Assembly (NCBI RefSeq): GCF_003051055.1
Contig: NZ_QAON01000006.1
Span: 145,369-209,368, forward strand
Source of the DNA: Agitococcus lubricus
GTDB taxonomy: Bacteria; Pseudomonadota; Gammaproteobacteria; Pseudomonadales; Moraxellaceae
Length of the DNA: 64,000 nt
Reading direction: 5' to 3'
Every line of letters starts with the position of its first letter. Position 1 is the first letter of the stretch. The notes beneath the pieces are model-generated. The model did no database searches. It was not told where the DNA came from and saw only the letters and a list, made by a program, of their open reading frames with translations. Positions 31,557 through 40,531 of the stretch are shown here, one piece after another. Both the position numbers and the translations under genes were made by a program.

Positions 31557-32930
31557 ATGAGTCCTTGGCAACAAGAACTAAAAGCACTTTTACAGTTAAC
31601 CGCCCCGATTCTCGTTACGCAACTGGCACAAGCTGGTTATGGTTTCATTGATACCGTGATGGCTGGTCAAGTTTCTGCACTCGATTTAGCGGCGGTTGCC
31701 ATTGGCTCGAGTGTTTGGTTACCCCTATTTTTATTGATTTCTGGCATTGTCATGGCCACAACTTCCTTAGTTGCGGCCGCACACGGTGCAGGTCGTTACC
31801 ATGATATTCCTCATATTACCCATCAGGCTTTATGGCTTGGAGGCTTTATTGGCCTGCTAGCTATGCTACTGATGCAAAAAATCAGTGTTATTTTTCCGCT
31901 ACTTGATGTCCCTGCACACCTACAAGCGCCCACCGAACTGTATTTACAGGGCGTATCTTATGGTATGCCAAGTGTCGCTATTTTTTGTGTGCTTCGTTTT
32001 TATAGTGAAGCCTTAGGTCATACCCAACCGATTATGGTGATTAGTTTGTTGGGTATTTTGCTCAATATTCCTGCTAATTATGTCTTTATTTATGGCCTAT
32101 GGGGCTTACCTAAAATGGGCGGAGCGGGTTGTGGCTGGGCAACCGCATTAGTCATGACGACGATGATGCTTGTTCTATTTATATATGTACTACGTGCACA
32201 AGCCTTTGCCAAGGTTCGTTTATTAGCCTCCGATATTCGCCCTCATGTCGGCTTAATTTGGCGTATTACACAATTAGGCTTTCCGATTGGCGCGGCTATT
32301 TTTTTTGAAGTCAGTTTATTTTCCTGTATTGCGGTGTTAGTCAGCCCTTTTGGAGAATTAGTCGTTGCTGCCCATCAAATCAGCCTTTCGGTCACCTCCT
32401 TATTATTTATGATTCCGTTGAGCTTAGCGATTAGTATGACCATTCGCACAGGCATAGCTTATGGTAGACACGACCTAGCAGGTATCGCATTAACGCGACG
32501 CACAGGACTTATCACGACGACCAGTATCGCTTGTGTATCTGCGCTATGTATTATCCTTTTTAGTCATACCATTACTCCGTTGTATAGCTCCCACCCTCAA
32601 GTACAACAGTTGGCTGCACAACTACTCCTGTTTGCAGCCGCTTATCAAATATTCGATGCCTTACAGGTAGGCGCTGCGGGTTGTTTACGCGGTATTCAAG
32701 ATACCAGAAGCCCGATGATAATGACCTTAATTGCCTACTGGTTAGTCGCATTACCGCTGGGGTATAGCTTGGGTATGTTTCCCTTATGGCAGCAACGTGC
32801 TTTAGAAGCATACGGCTTTTGGTTTGGTTTGGTGGTGGGTTTAGCCGTTGCCTGTGTACTATTGAATTGGCGATTGCATACCAGCTTAAAACGCTTAGCA
32901 CAACGCTGGTCGGCTGATACACACAGATAG
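31557..32930 (+). CDS. MATE family multidrug efflux transporter
   Basis: A 457-residue, twelve-helix MATE (NorM-type) pump. The N-terminal half has LLQLTAPILVTQLAQAGYGFIDTVMAG, the repeat in the second half has RITQLGFPIGAAIFFEVSLF, and QVGAAGCLRGIQDTRSPMIM matches the conserved MATE segment. It exports cationic drugs using sodium or proton gradients. I use the ATG at 31557; the longer frame overlaps the upstream gene. It likely forms a two-gene operon with the spermidine-synthase-like gene. The second MITE copy lies about 120 bp downstream. Confidence 0.92.
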   Translation: MSPWQQELKALLQLTAPILVTQLAQAGYGFIDTVMAGQVSALDLAAVAIGSSVWLPLFLLISGIVMATTSLVAAAHGAGRYHDIPHITHQALWLGGFIGLLAMLLMQKISVIFPLLDVPAHLQAPTELYLQGVSYGMPSVAIFCVLRFYSEALGHTQPIMVISLLGILLNIPANYVFIYGLWGLPKMGGAGCGWATALVMTTMMLVLFIYVLRAQAFAKVRLLASDIRPHVGLIWRITQLGFPIGAAIFFEVSLFSCIAVLVSPFGELVVAAHQISLSVTSLLFMIPLSLAISMTIRTGIAYGRHDLAGIALTRRTGLITTTSIACVSALCIILFSHTITPLYSSHPQVQQLAAQLLLFAAAYQIFDALQVGAAGCLRGIQDTRSPMIMTLIAYWLVALPLGYSLGMFPLWQQRALEAYGFWFGLVVGLAVACVLLNWRLHTSLKRLAQRWSADTHR

Positions 32931-33048
32931 GTATCGTGAATGCTTGGGCTAAGTAGCCTTCACAATCGGTATTCTTTATATCGGACTGCAAGGTAACAGT
33001 GCGGTGACGTTAGATGTATGCCGCACTGTACTTGAGCGGGTTAAGATG

Positions 33049-33194
33049 TAATGCCTGTCAGTTAAGCCATTTTTGCCGACTTCGACTCCGCTCAGGGAAT
33101 GCAAAAATGCGCCCTGAGCTTGGCCAGCCCTGAGCCAGCCGAAGGGTCGAAGGGCGGTTTTTAAGTACCAATTTTTCTTAACTGACTGGCATTA
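33049..33194. mobile_element. MITE-like non-autonomous element, copy 2
   Basis: A 146-bp copy of the element at 29377-29514. The left terminal repeat is TAATGCCTGTCAGTTAAG; the right end is its complement with 17 of 18 matches. An exact 11-bp duplication, GGGTTAAGATG, flanks it at 33038-33048 and 33195-33205. It is 8 bp longer than copy 1 owing to a short tandem duplication (GAAGGGTC). The right-hand duplication includes the stop codon and last codons of the TusA-like gene, so the insertion lies just past that gene's end without breaking it. Confidence 0.87.
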
Positions 33195-33197
33195 GGG

Positions 33198-33440
33198 TTA
33201 AGATGCGCCTTTTTGAATCACATAATAATATTCACCTTCTGCTGTTTGCGTTTGACTCACTAAATGATGACGTAAAAACTGACAAAACTTAGGAATATCA
33301 CGCTGCGTAGAAGGGTCAGTAGCATATACTGCTAATAACTCACCCGCTTGCATCTGTCTCACCACCTTATGTAGCATCATCACAGGTTCAGGGCAATTTA
33401 AGCCACGGGCATCTAATTGATGTTGAATCGTTTCTTGCAT
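33198..33440 (-). CDS. TusA/SirA family sulfurtransferase-like protein
   Basis: An 80-residue TusA-fold protein with the signature [19 protein letters not shown], whose cysteine carries persulfide sulfur in characterised members. The rest ([39 protein letters not shown]) fits the family. TusA feeds sulfur to tRNA thiolation and molybdenum cofactor synthesis; paralogues can act in other sulfur relays, so I leave the symbol open. The gene follows the AmpG-like transporter gene by 4 bp in what looks like a purU-ampG-tusA run on the minus strand. Its stop codon lies within the target duplication of the neighbouring mobile element. Confidence 0.9.
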   Translation of the reverse strand: MQETIQHQLDARGLNCPEPVMMLHKVVRQMQAGELLAVYATDPSTQRDIPKFCQFLRHHLVSQTQTAEGEYYYVIQKGAS

Positions 33441-33444
33441 CGTT

Positions 33445-34677
33445 TTAACGCTTTAACCAGCGCCCCCATTGCACGACAGGCCATAATAAACACAACGCAA
33501 TAAAAGCAGCGAGCAGGTAATAGGCAGTGTAACCAATAGCATCCGTCACTACCCCCGCAATCAGACCTGCTGAACCGCCAAAAATCGCCAAAATACTAAC
33601 TTGCAGGGTAAAATCTGCCCCCGCATGGTCTCGGCGACATTGGTCCATCACGGCTGTTAATAGCGCGACTGTTGCCATACCACTGACCCAATGGTCGGCG
33701 GCATTGACGCCATAGACGAGCCACGGCTCAATCTCACCTGTCTGTTGCCATTGCCACGACAAAAGTGCATAACTGCCTATGCCTATGGATTGTAATAAAC
33801 CAAAACTGATTAAGGCTTTATAACGCCCTATACGTTGAATCAGCCATCCTGCCATCAACGCCCCGAGCAAGGTAGCCATAGAGCCTAAAACACTGACATA
33901 GAGGCCGATTTGTTGCAATTGTAACCCCATATCAATCATCATCGGTTTGACCATTGCCGACCCCAAGCCATCGCCCACTTTGTAGGTAATAAGAACCCAC
34001 ACCCATGCCTTGAATGCAGGATGGCTGATGAAACTCTTAAATACCTCTGCATAAGGACGCTGTGCTTCCAATGGTGATACTTCGACGACGGGCTCCCGAT
34101 AAAATAAAATGGGCAGCGTCATGATGGCTAATAACATTGCCATTAAAATAAACGCCAATTGCCAATCCCATACCCCCACCAAATAGAGCAAAAATCCGCC
34201 ACCAATAATCAAACCCAGTCGGTAGCCCACCACTTGTAAACTATTGCCTAAACCACGTTCTTCATAATTTAAGGAGCGTACCGCCAGCGCATCACTGGCA
34301 ATATCTTGTGTTGCTGCAAATAAGTTCAATAAAAACATCAAGACAAAAAATTGATAAATACCCGTTGATGTTTTCAATAAATACGGGTCAAACATCGAAA
34401 TAACTAGTAATAAAGCCATACTAATGGCTTGTAATGGCAGAATCCAAGACCGAGAACGGCCTAAGTGGGCTGAGTAATATTTATCAACATACGGCGCCCA
34501 CAAAAACTTTAATGCCCATGGAATTGCCAACAAACTGGTAAAACCAATGATAGTCAAAGACACATTATAACTGCGTAAAATGGCGGGTAAGGCTTGGGTA
34601 AAAATCCCCGTAGGCAAACCTTGGGCAACATACAAAGACAGTAGAACGGCAAGCCGTATAGGAAGTTGTGGTGTCAT
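33445..34677 (-). CDS. AmpG-like MFS transporter (PAT family)
   Basis: A 410-residue protein with twelve predicted membrane helices. The start [26 protein letters not shown] and the following [18 protein letters not shown] are characteristic of AmpG/PAT-family permeases. AmpG imports anhydromuropeptides for cell-wall recycling; the PAT family also includes acetyl-CoA transporters. The protein is shorter than Escherichia coli AmpG (about 490 residues), so muropeptide transport is only a likely role. It begins 3 bp after the purU stop and ends 4 bp before the TusA-like start, indicating one operon. Confidence 0.82.
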   Translation of the reverse strand: MTPQLPIRLAVLLSLYVAQGLPTGIFTQALPAILRSYNVSLTIIGFTSLLAIPWALKFLWAPYVDKYYSAHLGRSRSWILPLQAISMALLLVISMFDPYLLKTSTGIYQFFVLMFLLNLFAATQDIASDALAVRSLNYEERGLGNSLQVVGYRLGLIIGGGFLLYLVGVWDWQLAFILMAMLLAIMTLPILFYREPVVEVSPLEAQRPYAEVFKSFISHPAFKAWVWVLITYKVGDGLGSAMVKPMMIDMGLQLQQIGLYVSVLGSMATLLGALMAGWLIQRIGRYKALISFGLLQSIGIGSYALLSWQWQQTGEIEPWLVYGVNAADHWVSGMATVALLTAVMDQCRRDHAGADFTLQVSILAIFGGSAGLIAGVVTDAIGYTAYYLLAAFIALCLLWPVVQWGRWLKR

Positions 34678-34680
34678 GAT

Positions 34681-35547
34681 TTAAGCAAACACAATGGTTT
34701 TGTTGCCATATACAATCACGCGGTCTTCTAAATGCCAACGTACCGCACGCGCCAAGACATTACGCTCTACATCCTCCCCTAATTCACGTAAGGTCTCGAC
34801 ATTATCACCGTGCGATACACGCTCTACCGCTTGTTCAATAATCGGGCCTTGGTCTAGGTCGGCAGTCACATAGTGCGCGGTCGCGCCAATTAACTTTACG
34901 CCTTTATCATGTGCCTGTTGATAAGGATTTGCACCCACAAATGCAGGTAAAAAAGAATGGTGAATATTGATAATTTTATTTGGCCAGTGTTGTACAAAAT
35001 CGGCACTTAATACTTGCATATAACGGGCTAATACTACTAAGTCGTTACCTTGCAACAAGCTCTGAATTTCTGCCTCTGCTTCTTGTTTATTTTCTTTGGT
35101 CACCTTTATCAGATGAAAAGGTACGTTAAAGCCTTCTACTGCTTCTTTAAGGTCAGGATGGTTACTAATGACCATACTGACGTCACACGCCAAACCACCG
35201 CGAGACCAACGCCATAATAACTCTAATAACGCATGGTCATATTTAGAGACTAAAATCGCCACTTTTTTACGGTCAGCGGCATAACTTAATTGCCAGCTCA
35301 TGTTGTAGCGTTTCGCCACTGCCTCGCCAAAGGTTTGGGCAAACACTTGTCTAGACAAATCAAGATGCGGCGTTTGAAACTCCAGACGCATAAAATAAGT
35401 CCCCCCTTCAGGCGCCGTAGAATATTGGTCTAAGGCGGTAATGTTGGCGCCGTGATTGTATAAAAAAGTGGATACTGCACTGACAATCCCTGATTTATCT
35501 GGACAAGTAATCAATAATCGTGCGGTCGTATTTACGGAGTTTGTCAT
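34681..35547 (-). CDS. purU: Formyltetrahydrofolate deformylase
   Basis: A 288-residue PurU. An N-terminal ACT domain ([20 protein letters not shown]) is followed by a formyltransferase-type catalytic domain with the catalytic segments [11 protein letters not shown] and [14 protein letters not shown]. It hydrolyses 10-formyltetrahydrofolate to formate and tetrahydrofolate, balancing one-carbon pools and feeding PurT. The start [12 protein letters not shown] at 35547 is preferred over an in-frame TTG eight codons upstream. It is the first gene of a tight purU-AmpG-like-TusA-like run. Confidence 0.95.
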   Translation of the reverse strand: MTNSVNTTARLLITCPDKSGIVSAVSTFLYNHGANITALDQYSTAPEGGTYFMRLEFQTPHLDLSRQVFAQTFGEAVAKRYNMSWQLSYAADRKKVAILVSKYDHALLELLWRWSRGGLACDVSMVISNHPDLKEAVEGFNVPFHLIKVTKENKQEAEAEIQSLLQGNDLVVLARYMQVLSADFVQHWPNKIINIHHSFLPAFVGANPYQQAHDKGVKLIGATAHYVTADLDQGPIIEQAVERVSHGDNVETLRELGEDVERNVLARAVRWHLEDRVIVYGNKTIVFA

Positions 35548-35723
35548 CTTTATCTGCTCAAAATTTACCAACGAGGAATACTTTAAAACACTATTTGCGT
35601 GAGCTTTGCATCATATCGCAGCTTTAATCCATTTTTCACGCGCTTGAGCCTTGACAAGCGCACTTATTTTGCAAATCATCGCATACTATTGGAACTATCA
35701 CCTTACAACACGCAGGAACAACA

Positions 35724-36254
35724 ATGAAACGCCTCACTGTTGCATTAATTGCCGCTCTTAGCAGCCCTCTCGTCTTAGCCGCCGAAAAGCCTTTTATTGG
35801 TATTGATTATCAAATGGGGACTTTGGAGTTTAATAATAACATTGAGGCCGATACCTCTGCGGTTCGTCTTCGCTTAGGCACAGAAGTCAATCCCTATGTC
35901 GGTGTTGAAGCACATCTTATGAGCGGTCTAAACGACGATACGGTCACTAAAAGTGGTGTCGATTATACGGTAGAAGTTGGAAGTGCCTATGCCGTCTTTG
36001 TACGTCCACAACTGAGCTTTGCTAAAGCAGGCAGTGTATATGCTCTGTTAGGTGCCGCCTATATTGATAAAAGCATTGAAACCAATAGTACGATTGGTAG
36101 CTTCGCAAAAACCAGCGGTTTTGAACACTCAGGTGCGGCAGGTGTAGGCTTAGATATCAATGTATACAAAGATTTCCGTATCAACGTGGACTACACTATG
36201 TATGCCAGTGATTTTAGTGCGATTAGCGCAGGTATTCGGATTCCATTAAACTAA
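35724..36254 (+). CDS. Outer-membrane beta-barrel protein
   Basis: A 176-residue protein with signal peptide MKRLTVALIAALSSPLVLAA. The mature part starts EKPFIGIDYQMGTLEF and shows alternating hydrophobic strands of eight-stranded OmpX/OmpW-like barrels, such as AYAVFVRPQLSF, VYALLGAAYID, FRINVDYTMYAS and the C-terminal FSAISAGIRIPLN. There is no clear specific family. It is monocistronic with an ideal terminator right behind it. A general outer-membrane or adhesion role is possible but not shown. Confidence 0.78.
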   Translation: MKRLTVALIAALSSPLVLAAEKPFIGIDYQMGTLEFNNNIEADTSAVRLRLGTEVNPYVGVEAHLMSGLNDDTVTKSGVDYTVEVGSAYAVFVRPQLSFAKAGSVYALLGAAYIDKSIETNSTIGSFAKTSGFEHSGAAGVGLDINVYKDFRINVDYTMYASDFSAISAGIRIPLN

Positions 36255-36264
36255 ATCGCTCATC

Positions 36265-36297
36265 AATAAAAAAGCCGCTTAATGCGGCTTTTTTATT
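36265..36297 (+). terminator. Rho-independent terminator of the beta-barrel gene
   Basis: A perfect 14-bp stem (AATAAAAAAGCCGC / GCGGCTTTTTTATT) with loop TTAAT starting 10 bp after the stop codon. The A-run and T-run make it bidirectional. Confidence 0.92.
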
Positions 36298-36316
36298 GAC
36301 TCAGATTATGGCGCCG

Positions 36317-36347
36317 TAAGAAGCTCGGCTTTTGACCGAGCTTCTTA
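36317..36347 (-). terminator. Terminator hairpin of the Ig-like lipoprotein gene
   Basis: A perfect 12-bp stem (TAAGAAGCTCGG / CCGAGCTTCTTA) with a seven-base loop, three bases past the stop codon of the large minus-strand gene. The U-run is poor, but the adjacent bidirectional terminator at 36265-36297 backs it up. Confidence 0.75.
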
Positions 36348-36350
36348 AGT

Positions 36351-39305
36351 TTAGTTAGGGTTAGTACAGCTACTAGCCGTACCAAAGTTACTTTCAACAC
36401 CACCCGGCGGAGTGCCATCTTTTTTCAGGTCATTTTTGGAAGCAACCAAGTCAAAGACACGCTCCACTCTGGATTCTGTCCCTTCAACACGCGTTGTAGC
36501 AATTAAACGCACCTGTATCCAACTTGCAAAGCTCTTGGCGTATACAACATTATACGTTGCAATACCATTTGCATCCGTAGTCACAATGGCATCGGATAAA
36601 GTGACTGGATTACCAGGCCACAATAAACCATCGCCATTATCTAAGATGTCATAAATAGGTGTATTAGAACCATAATCTTTGAGACGAACCGCTTGCACTG
36701 TATTAGCGTTATTGGATAACTCAGATTGTGTAGTCGGTGTCGTGTAATATGGCAACAATGCCCCTTGTGGACCATTGACATAAATAACACTGTCGCTATT
36801 GGTGTTGTTTTCTAACTCATCTAAACGACCATTGAGGTTGATATCTTCGTTATTACAACGTGCCGAAATAGAAGGTACCCAAGTGTCGGCTGTGGTGTCA
36901 CCATCTACTGGAATGACATACATACCTTTATAGTATTTAAAGGGGATAACCGACAATGTCACTTGCTGATTACGAATCGGCTGACCATCGGCATCGGTAA
37001 TGGTAATTTGATGTGGTAAAGCATAGGTTGTGGAGTTCAAATCGGCAATCGTATTACCTGTACCAATCGATAAGAACACAGACTTACCACCCACGGTTAA
37101 ATCAACTGAGGCTGTTTTGCCAGACGTACGCGACTTACCTTGGATTTTAATCGTATCTTTACCTGTGGTTAATGCCCCTGCAATGTACGGCACTCTAGCA
37201 ATACCATTGGCATCCGTTTCTGCAACGGGAGCTGGTAATCTACCACCCGATGGGTCGGAGAGTTGAGAGAACTCTACTTCTTCACCCTTGACAGGATTAT
37301 CTTTAGCGTCCAAAACCTTAGCAATAATCTCGGTTTGGCCACCGACTGCTAAACTTGTTTTATCTGACTGCACCGCAATTTTAGCAGGTAAGGTGGCGAT
37401 GAATTCTTTTTGAATGGTCACCGTAATCGACTTATTGTCAGAGCTACGTGTATCACCTCTCAATACCGCTACACCAGGATAGGTTGGGGTATAGTCAAAC
37501 TTCACCGTTCCTGCAAATTTATCATCCAATACATCGTCAGTAATGGTTTGATTCGCGGCACCTAATGTGCCTAAGGTCGTTGCTAAATTAATTTTTCTAG
37601 ATAAGGTGGCTGTTTGAACAACTGGTAGTACTTCGGAGTAATCTACCTTGAAGCAGTAACTCTTATTGATGTCTAACAATGCTGCATCAGCTAAAGGGGT
37701 TGCTGCTTCGGCACCACATTTACCATCATAGGCACGAATATCAAAGTTTAATGTCGATACAATAAAGCCTAAAGATGGGGATTGGACGCTGTTACAGAAA
37801 GGCTTCGTTTGTGTTGAATCCAATAAAATAGCTCTTACTGCTTCTTTTACCGCTGAATCCGAGATGCCTGTGTCTTTTACAGTACCCGTTGATGGACAAA
37901 GGTTCGAAGCAACAGCAATAACCGATGTATTGTTAACATCTTTAATTTTAACATTTGTGGAAGCTAAACCACTCACCGTATTAACTGTTTGACCACCGTC
38001 AACATATTCGCCTGTTGATGCTTTAGTTTGCAAACCACTGCCTACATCAAAGCGAATCGGTTGGCCATCAATAGAAATACTTTTCGCATCACGTAGGGTG
38101 GCTGTTACGACCAAATTATCTTGGCCATTTTTAACGTTTACGGTTGACGTATTGATTGCCAACGTAGTGCCCACTACATCTACTTTAGTAAAGGCTTCTT
38201 TTTGTTCATTACTTGAACTACCAATACGTGCTAACACCACGATTGGACGGTTACTACGGTCGTCCGCACTGTCTAATTCCAAGTTAATATTTGCACGGCC
38301 ATTAGTATCGGTTAATACCGTTGACGCACTATTAGCCCCTACTTTTAATTCGCCATCTTTACGAATCGTCCCCTTTGCGTCCACCGTGGTGCGTACAATT
38401 TCGAAGGTGACTTTTTGATTTGCAACACCCGCACCTGCAGGGTCTGATACAAAGGCACTAAGCGTGATACTGTCACCACCCGACAAAATTTCTGTGCGGG
38501 CAGGGTCTTCCATCGTCACAGTGTAACCATTGACAATATTAAATGATTGGGAAGCAACTTTGGTGATACGACCTTTGTTATCGGTAAACGGGTTAGCAAT
38601 TAATAAGTTACCTTGTATCGGCTGTTGTCCTACGGCAGAAATATCCACCTCTGCTTTACCATTAACAACAGTCACATATTTACGCCCATCGGTTTCAACA
38701 CCAATAGGATAGGCAGGTAAAACTGCTTTGAAATCACCAAAACCAGGAGATGAACTTAATTGAAGATAGAGCTTGCCATTTTGGTCAGTTGCTACAGAAC
38801 CATCCGTTTTTAAGATAGTGAATACCGCACGCGTTGCTGTATTCCCCCCTGTTGGATTGATTTGAGCCGCACTTAATTGAATACTTGTCGTATAAGGAGA
38901 TGCTGTGCCTACTAAGTCTTGCACACTGTAGGGTATCGTTTTAATCGCAATATTACCCTGAGCATCCGTATAACGAATTTCTAAAATACCAGACCCTTCA
39001 ATATCTGAACCTTTGACAATAATGTCTGCTTTACCACCAACAATCGGTCGAGTCGTCGAGTCGGCAGGTACAATATTCACGTTGCCGTTTGAAATAACTT
39101 GTACAGAAGTTCCTGTGGCATTATCAATAGAAATACTAAATGTCTTCGTTTCGCCCACGCCTAAAGAAGTCAAATCAGTCACCGCAGTAATTGCACTATT
39201 TGACTGCCCGACTAATTCGTCTTTACCTCCACCACCGCAAGATGCGATTAGTGCTGCCGTTAATAAATAAGCGGGTAAACGGCTGTAATGCTCCCAGTTG
39301 TGCAT
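36351..39305 (-). CDS. Large Ig-like (Big_1/invasin-type) surface lipoprotein
   Basis: A 984-residue lipoprotein: the signal LPAYLLTAALIASC ends in a cysteine followed by GGGGKDELVG. Several bacterial Ig-like repeats follow, with the recurring pattern of glycine-rich turns and strands such as NGRANINLELDSADD, DANGIARVPYIAG and DANGIATYNVVYAKS, typical of Big_1/invasin domains. It ends in a Cys-containing tail (FGTASSCTNPN). Such proteins are surface-exposed adhesins or stalks. No autotransporter domain is visible, so display would depend on the lipid anchor. Homologues are frequent in Acinetobacter relatives. It is monocistronic and bounded by a TetR gene. Confidence 0.8.
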   Translation of the reverse strand: MHNWEHYSRLPAYLLTAALIASCGGGGKDELVGQSNSAITAVTDLTSLGVGETKTFSISIDNATGTSVQVISNGNVNIVPADSTTRPIVGGKADIIVKGSDIEGSGILEIRYTDAQGNIAIKTIPYSVQDLVGTASPYTTSIQLSAAQINPTGGNTATRAVFTILKTDGSVATDQNGKLYLQLSSSPGFGDFKAVLPAYPIGVETDGRKYVTVVNGKAEVDISAVGQQPIQGNLLIANPFTDNKGRITKVASQSFNIVNGYTVTMEDPARTEILSGGDSITLSAFVSDPAGAGVANQKVTFEIVRTTVDAKGTIRKDGELKVGANSASTVLTDTNGRANINLELDSADDRSNRPIVVLARIGSSSNEQKEAFTKVDVVGTTLAINTSTVNVKNGQDNLVVTATLRDAKSISIDGQPIRFDVGSGLQTKASTGEYVDGGQTVNTVSGLASTNVKIKDVNNTSVIAVASNLCPSTGTVKDTGISDSAVKEAVRAILLDSTQTKPFCNSVQSPSLGFIVSTLNFDIRAYDGKCGAEAATPLADAALLDINKSYCFKVDYSEVLPVVQTATLSRKINLATTLGTLGAANQTITDDVLDDKFAGTVKFDYTPTYPGVAVLRGDTRSSDNKSITVTIQKEFIATLPAKIAVQSDKTSLAVGGQTEIIAKVLDAKDNPVKGEEVEFSQLSDPSGGRLPAPVAETDANGIARVPYIAGALTTGKDTIKIQGKSRTSGKTASVDLTVGGKSVFLSIGTGNTIADLNSTTYALPHQITITDADGQPIRNQQVTLSVIPFKYYKGMYVIPVDGDTTADTWVPSISARCNNEDINLNGRLDELENNTNSDSVIYVNGPQGALLPYYTTPTTQSELSNNANTVQAVRLKDYGSNTPIYDILDNGDGLLWPGNPVTLSDAIVTTDANGIATYNVVYAKSFASWIQVRLIATTRVEGTESRVERVFDLVASKNDLKKDGTPPGGVESNFGTASSCTNPN

Positions 39306-39469
39306 TGTTATAAACCCTCATTTGTTGTTGCTATTGCGCTACATCCTGCTAAACAAAAAACCGATAGCACTCAAAAAAGACGTAAGGACGCACCATCCCA
39401 AACTTATACTGGATAACTCAAAAAACTTCAATCGCTTAAACGTGTAAGCACTGCTAACTGTGAAGATGT

Positions 39470-40123
39470 CTACACAGTTTTTGCACTATCGTCACCGTAT
39501 TGTTTTAATAAATCGGGCAGTTTTTCTAATGCTTCGCCTTGTAAGTACGGCGCTTCTAGGCAGATGATTTGATAAATACCCCGTCTTAATAGGCGTTGAC
39601 TTAACACCACTTCTTCACCAAAAAAGCCACTGCTCACGACAAAGGACGCCCAACTTGTCGTGATAATCCAGATGTTGACAATCATCGCTTGTACGTCTTG
39701 TTCTGAGGCTTTTATAAACTCAGCTTTGCGTAAGGCATTATAAACTAAATAGGCTTGTGCCATCACCTTTCCTGCGAACTGTCTATAAGATGCTCGTAAA
39801 CGTGGACTTTCCTCTAAGAGATGTCCTAAATCGCGATGTAAAAAACGATACTCCCATAATTGATTAAAAATGGCCTCAAAGTAGCCCATTTTATCCGTAT
39901 AGGTAATCACTCTATCGCTAGGCACCGTCAACGCATTAAGCATACTGCGTTCATACATCAAAAAAATTTCATAGATAATTTCTTCTTTACTACGAAAATG
40001 ATAGTACAAATTACCAGGGCTCATATTTAATGCAGAGGCTATATGGTTGGTTGTAATACTACGTTCACCATCTTGGTTAAATAACGCCAAACTTTTTAAT
40101 AAAATACGGTCTTTGGTTTTCAA
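39470..40123 (-). CDS. TetR family transcriptional regulator
   Basis: A 217-residue TetR/AcrR-type regulator. The DNA-binding domain reads SITTNHIASALNMSPGNLYYHFRSKEEIIYEIF, a textbook helix-turn-helix. The C-terminal domain (about 60-217) is helical and presumably binds a hydrophobic effector. It is divergent from the coniferyl aldehyde dehydrogenase gene, with 408 bp between the starts, and both sides carry a shared TTTAGAGTAT motif. Control of calB by an aldehyde or fatty-acid-like ligand is a reasonable inference. The gene lies 160 bp upstream of the Ig-like lipoprotein gene on the same strand. Confidence 0.88.
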   Translation of the reverse strand: MKTKDRILLKSLALFNQDGERSITTNHIASALNMSPGNLYYHFRSKEEIIYEIFLMYERSMLNALTVPSDRVITYTDKMGYFEAIFNQLWEYRFLHRDLGHLLEESPRLRASYRQFAGKVMAQAYLVYNALRKAEFIKASEQDVQAMIVNIWIITTSWASFVVSSGFFGEEVVLSQRLLRRGIYQIICLEAPYLQGEALEKLPDLLKQYGDDSAKTV

Positions 40124-40531
40124 GGCACGCCATCCTCGCTGGATTTGTGGTTATACATGTTCGACTTCTGTGGCTCAGTTTAGAGTATCTTGCAAACATC
40201 CATCGAAAAAAGTATCAAAATACAAACAAAATCAAGGTCATTTGTTTTATGTTAAAAAATTGTGCCTCTCTTATTCTCCGTTCTACCTCAACAATAGTTA
40301 GGTCTTTACACGGCCAATTTCATGAAGCCTACTACATATCCATCACAACACGTCATAACCACGACCAAGCGCAATACACGAATGATGCTACCGTTCAGCA
40401 GAAATATGTATTTTTAATTTGACAGATTAGAGCAAATACTCTAAAACTACAATAATTTTTAAGTTAGTACGAAAGTGCTAATCAATAGCGGACTCCCATC
40501 TCCGCGCTGACATGGTAAATAGAGGCTTAAT
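40124..40531. promoter_or_regulatory. TetR-calB divergent regulatory region with repeated motif
   Basis: No gene is supported in these 408 bases. The motif TTTAGAGTAT followed by TTGC occurs at 40179-40193 on the plus strand and in reverse at about 40432-40445; the second site also forms an inverted repeat TTAGAG-N6-CTCTAA at 40427-40444. These are candidate operators for the TetR regulator. Promoter boxes could not be placed. Confidence 0.35.

Noticed and set aside
40047..40422. Two overlapping plus-strand frames in the TetR-calB interval
   Set aside because: They overlap the TetR coding region or each other, lack ribosome-binding sites and look like chance frames.
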